Source of the DNA: Bacteriovorax stolpii
GTDB lineage: Bacteria > Bdellovibrionota > Bacteriovoracia > Bacteriovoracales > Bacteriovoracaceae
Assembly: GCA_945883845.1 (NCBI GenBank)
Contig: CAMCYI010000021.1
Location: 1 to 60,788 of the forward strand
DNA: 60,788 nt
Reading direction: 5' to 3'
A program made the position numbers and the translations under genes. Positions within the stretch are counted from its first letter, which is position 1, and each line of letters starts with the position of its first letter. Below, one piece after another: positions 59,266 through 60,788 of this stretch. Under the pieces are notes generated by a model, which did not search any database, was not told the origin of the DNA, and was given only the letters and a program-made list of their open reading frames with translations.

Positions 59266-60788
59266 ATGCGTCGTCTTTTTTGGGGTCTTTCATTCGCAGC
59301 TTTTACCTTCCATGTCGTGAGCTTTTTTGTCTCACCATGGATGCTCTCTTCCTGCGCGATCACCATTCCTGTTTTCGTCATTGGTATCATCGACATCAAT
59401 CAGAAGAAGCAGTCGATCCGCAGGAACTTTCCGGTGATCGGACACATGAGGTACATCTTTGAGAAGATCAGACCTGAGATCAATCAATATTTCATCGAAT
59501 CGAATACTGACGGTACTCCCTTCTCACGTGAAGAACGTTCCGTTGTTTATCAACGCTCGAAAAAAGTGACAGATACGATCCCGTTCGGAACTCAGAGAAA
59601 CGTTTACGAAAATGGTTACGAATACGTTGCTCACTCGATGTCGCCAGTTCATGTTGATCCTAAAGGTCTTCGCGTAAGTGTTGGTGGTAAAGACTGTAAA
59701 AAACCTTATCACGCTTCTGTCTTCAACATCTCGGCCATGAGTTACGGATCTCTCTCTCAGAGTGCGATCCGCGCCCTCAATGGTGGAGCAAAAGATGGAA
59801 ACTTCGCTCACAACACCGGCGAAGGTGGTCTCTCTCCTTATCACCTCGAGAATGGCGGCGATATTATCTGGCAGGTCGGTACTGGATACTTCGGTTGTCG
59901 TGACGAGAAAGGAAATTTCCATGATGGTCTCTTCGCTGAACGCTCGCAGGATGAGCGCGTGAAGATGATCGAGATCAAACTCTCCCAGGGTGCTAAGCCC
60001 GGTCACGGAGGAATTCTTCCGAAAGAAAAACTGACTGTTGAAATTTCGAAAATCAGAAACGTTCCTATGGGCGAAGATGTCATCTCTCCTCCATGGCATT
60101 CTGCTTTCAATACTCCAAAAGAACTTTGTTACTTCGTTAAAAACCTTCGCGAACTCTCCGGCGGAAAGCCTGTCGGTATTAAAATGTGTATCGGCCGTGA
60201 ATCAGACTTCATGGCCATGTGTAAGGCCATGATCGAAACCAATATTCGTCCTGATTATATCTCGATCGATGGTTCAGAAGGCGGAACAGGTGCTGCACCT
60301 CTCGAGTTTTCAAACTCAGTCGGTATGCCGGGTCTTGATGCCATCGTCTTTGCTGTTAACGTTCTTCGGGGCTTTGATCTTAAAAAAGAAATCCGCGTTT
60401 TCGCTTCAGGCAAGCTCACATCTGCGTTCGGTATCATCCGCCATCTCTGCATGGGTGTGGATGTCTGTTACGCTGCCCGCCCTTTCCTCCTCTCACTCGG
60501 ATGCATCCAGGCCCTTCGCTGTAACACAAACGATTGCCCGACTGGTGTGGCCACTCAGAACCCTGCACTTGTTAGAGGTCTCGTTGTGGCCGACAAACGC
60601 ACGCGCGTGAAAAACTTCCATGAACAGACCCTCAAAGGTGTTGCTGAGATCCTGGGGGCCATGGGAGTCAACAATCACCGAAAACTCAATCCGCACTTGC
60701 TCAAGCGTCGCGTGGCCCAACTTGATGTCCGCTCGCTCGATGATCTCGTGATGTGGATTGAAGAAGGGTCTTTCCTTCGTCAACAGGT
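59266..60788 (+). CDS. FMN-binding glutamate-synthase-family protein (partial, runs off the window)
   Basis: At least 507 residues; the 3' end is outside the window. AAAGGG lies 5 bases before the ATG. The start has two hydrophobic segments (LFWGLSFAAFTFHVVSFFV and a second to about residue 45), then the glutamate-synthase central/FMN region: ISAMSYGSLSQSAIRALNGGA, NTGEGGLSPYH, GAKPGHGGILP, PPWHSAF, IDGSEGGTGAAP, VFASGKLTSAFG and CNTNDCPTGVATQ with cluster-type Cys. The family is related to the GltB synthase domain but lacks the amidotransferase half and has a membrane-anchored start. Its reaction is not established. Confidence 0.92.
   Translation, partial: MRRLFWGLSFAAFTFHVVSFFVSPWMLSSCAITIPVFVIGIIDINQKKQSIRRNFPVIGHMRYIFEKIRPEINQYFIESNTDGTPFSREERSVVYQRSKKVTDTIPFGTQRNVYENGYEYVAHSMSPVHVDPKGLRVSVGGKDCKKPYHASVFNISAMSYGSLSQSAIRALNGGAKDGNFAHNTGEGGLSPYHLENGGDIIWQVGTGYFGCRDEKGNFHDGLFAERSQDERVKMIEIKLSQGAKPGHGGILPKEKLTVEISKIRNVPMGEDVISPPWHSAFNTPKELCYFVKNLRELSGGKPVGIKMCIGRESDFMAMCKAMIETNIRPDYISIDGSEGGTGAAPLEFSNSVGMPGLDAIVFAVNVLRGFDLKKEIRVFASGKLTSAFGIIRHLCMGVDVCYAARPFLLSLGCIQALRCNTNDCPTGVATQNPALVRGLVVADKRTRVKNFHEQTLKGVAEILGAMGVNNHRKLNPHLLKRRVAQLDVRSLDDLVMWIEEGSFLRQQ

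Noticed and set aside
1..60788. CRISPR array, insertion sequence or prophage
   Set aside because: No direct-repeat/spacer array, transposase, integrase or phage structural gene was seen; the single ORF6N gene is not enough to call an element.

Overview
This window is about 61 kb of compact bacterial chromosome of moderate GC. I read it as a Bdellovibrionota or delta-proteobacterium-like Gram-negative, most plausibly in the Bacteriovorax/Peredibacter group of predatory bacteria. That is inferred from gene content: many secreted proteins and lipoproteins of no known family, an L,D-transpeptidase, secreted hydrolases, and FliA-like promoter motifs in front of surface genes. No rRNA, ParB or other phylogenetic marker is present to settle it. 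I see no CRISPR array, insertion sequence, integrase or prophage block.

Layout. 0-5 kb: a tRNA-Cys, a Tat-exported FAD oxidoreductase, an ORF6N-domain protein, an HU/IHF protein and a large lipoprotein. 5-14 kb: the tgt-yajC-tatA-secD-secF export operon, then queA, a modular class III nucleotide cyclase and an orphan ParA with a small partner. 15-20.5 kb: a 1499-residue Ig-like lipoprotein and an outer-membrane barrel. 20.5-28.5 kb: mostly metabolism (2OG-Fe(II) dioxygenase, PLP-binding protein, GlpX, PgsA, SerB), two secreted proteins, a PilZ protein and a leucine-rich repeat protein. 28.6-34.4 kb: a complete chaperone-usher pilus cluster in the order pilin, pilin, mini-subunit, chaperone, usher, tip (Csu-like). 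34.4-40 kb: an MBL-fold hydrolase, a ClpB-type AAA+ ATPase, an Rsm22-type methyltransferase and an L,D-transpeptidase. 40-45.4 kb: a tetR-tolC-RND efflux operon with no adaptor gene. 45.5-47.7 kb: a decayed gene, a TTG-started secreted protein, a possible gene remnant and an SDR enzyme. 47.9-51.5 kb: a membrane acyltransferase with an SGNH domain, and citrate synthase. 51.6-60.8 kb: mostly secreted proteins of unknown function (one DRRD-repeat, one HEXXH protein, one with seven Cys-paired 35-residue repeats) with sfsA, nadD, a CsbD protein and a glutamate-synthase-like gene cut by the window end.

Regulation visible in the sequence is the most interesting layer. Three sites fit TAAAG-N14-CGATAA, the FliA/sigma-28 form, with identical spacing. 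Two precede the two large lipoproteins, which also share a Cys-framed motif, and one precedes the mini-subunit, chaperone, usher and tip genes. The last overlaps the terminator of the upstream pilin in such a way that transcripts starting there would lack the 5' arm of the hairpin. GG-N10-GC sigma-54-like sites precede the first pilin and the DRRD protein. A 14-base palindromic element (CAAACGTTTG core) is shared between the tetR promoter and the promoter of the FAD oxidoreductase.

The surface and secreted proteins (pilus, lipoproteins, repeat proteins, hydrolases) depend on Sec and Tat parts encoded in the same window. The convergent gene pairs are packed so tightly that several stop codons touch or overlap.
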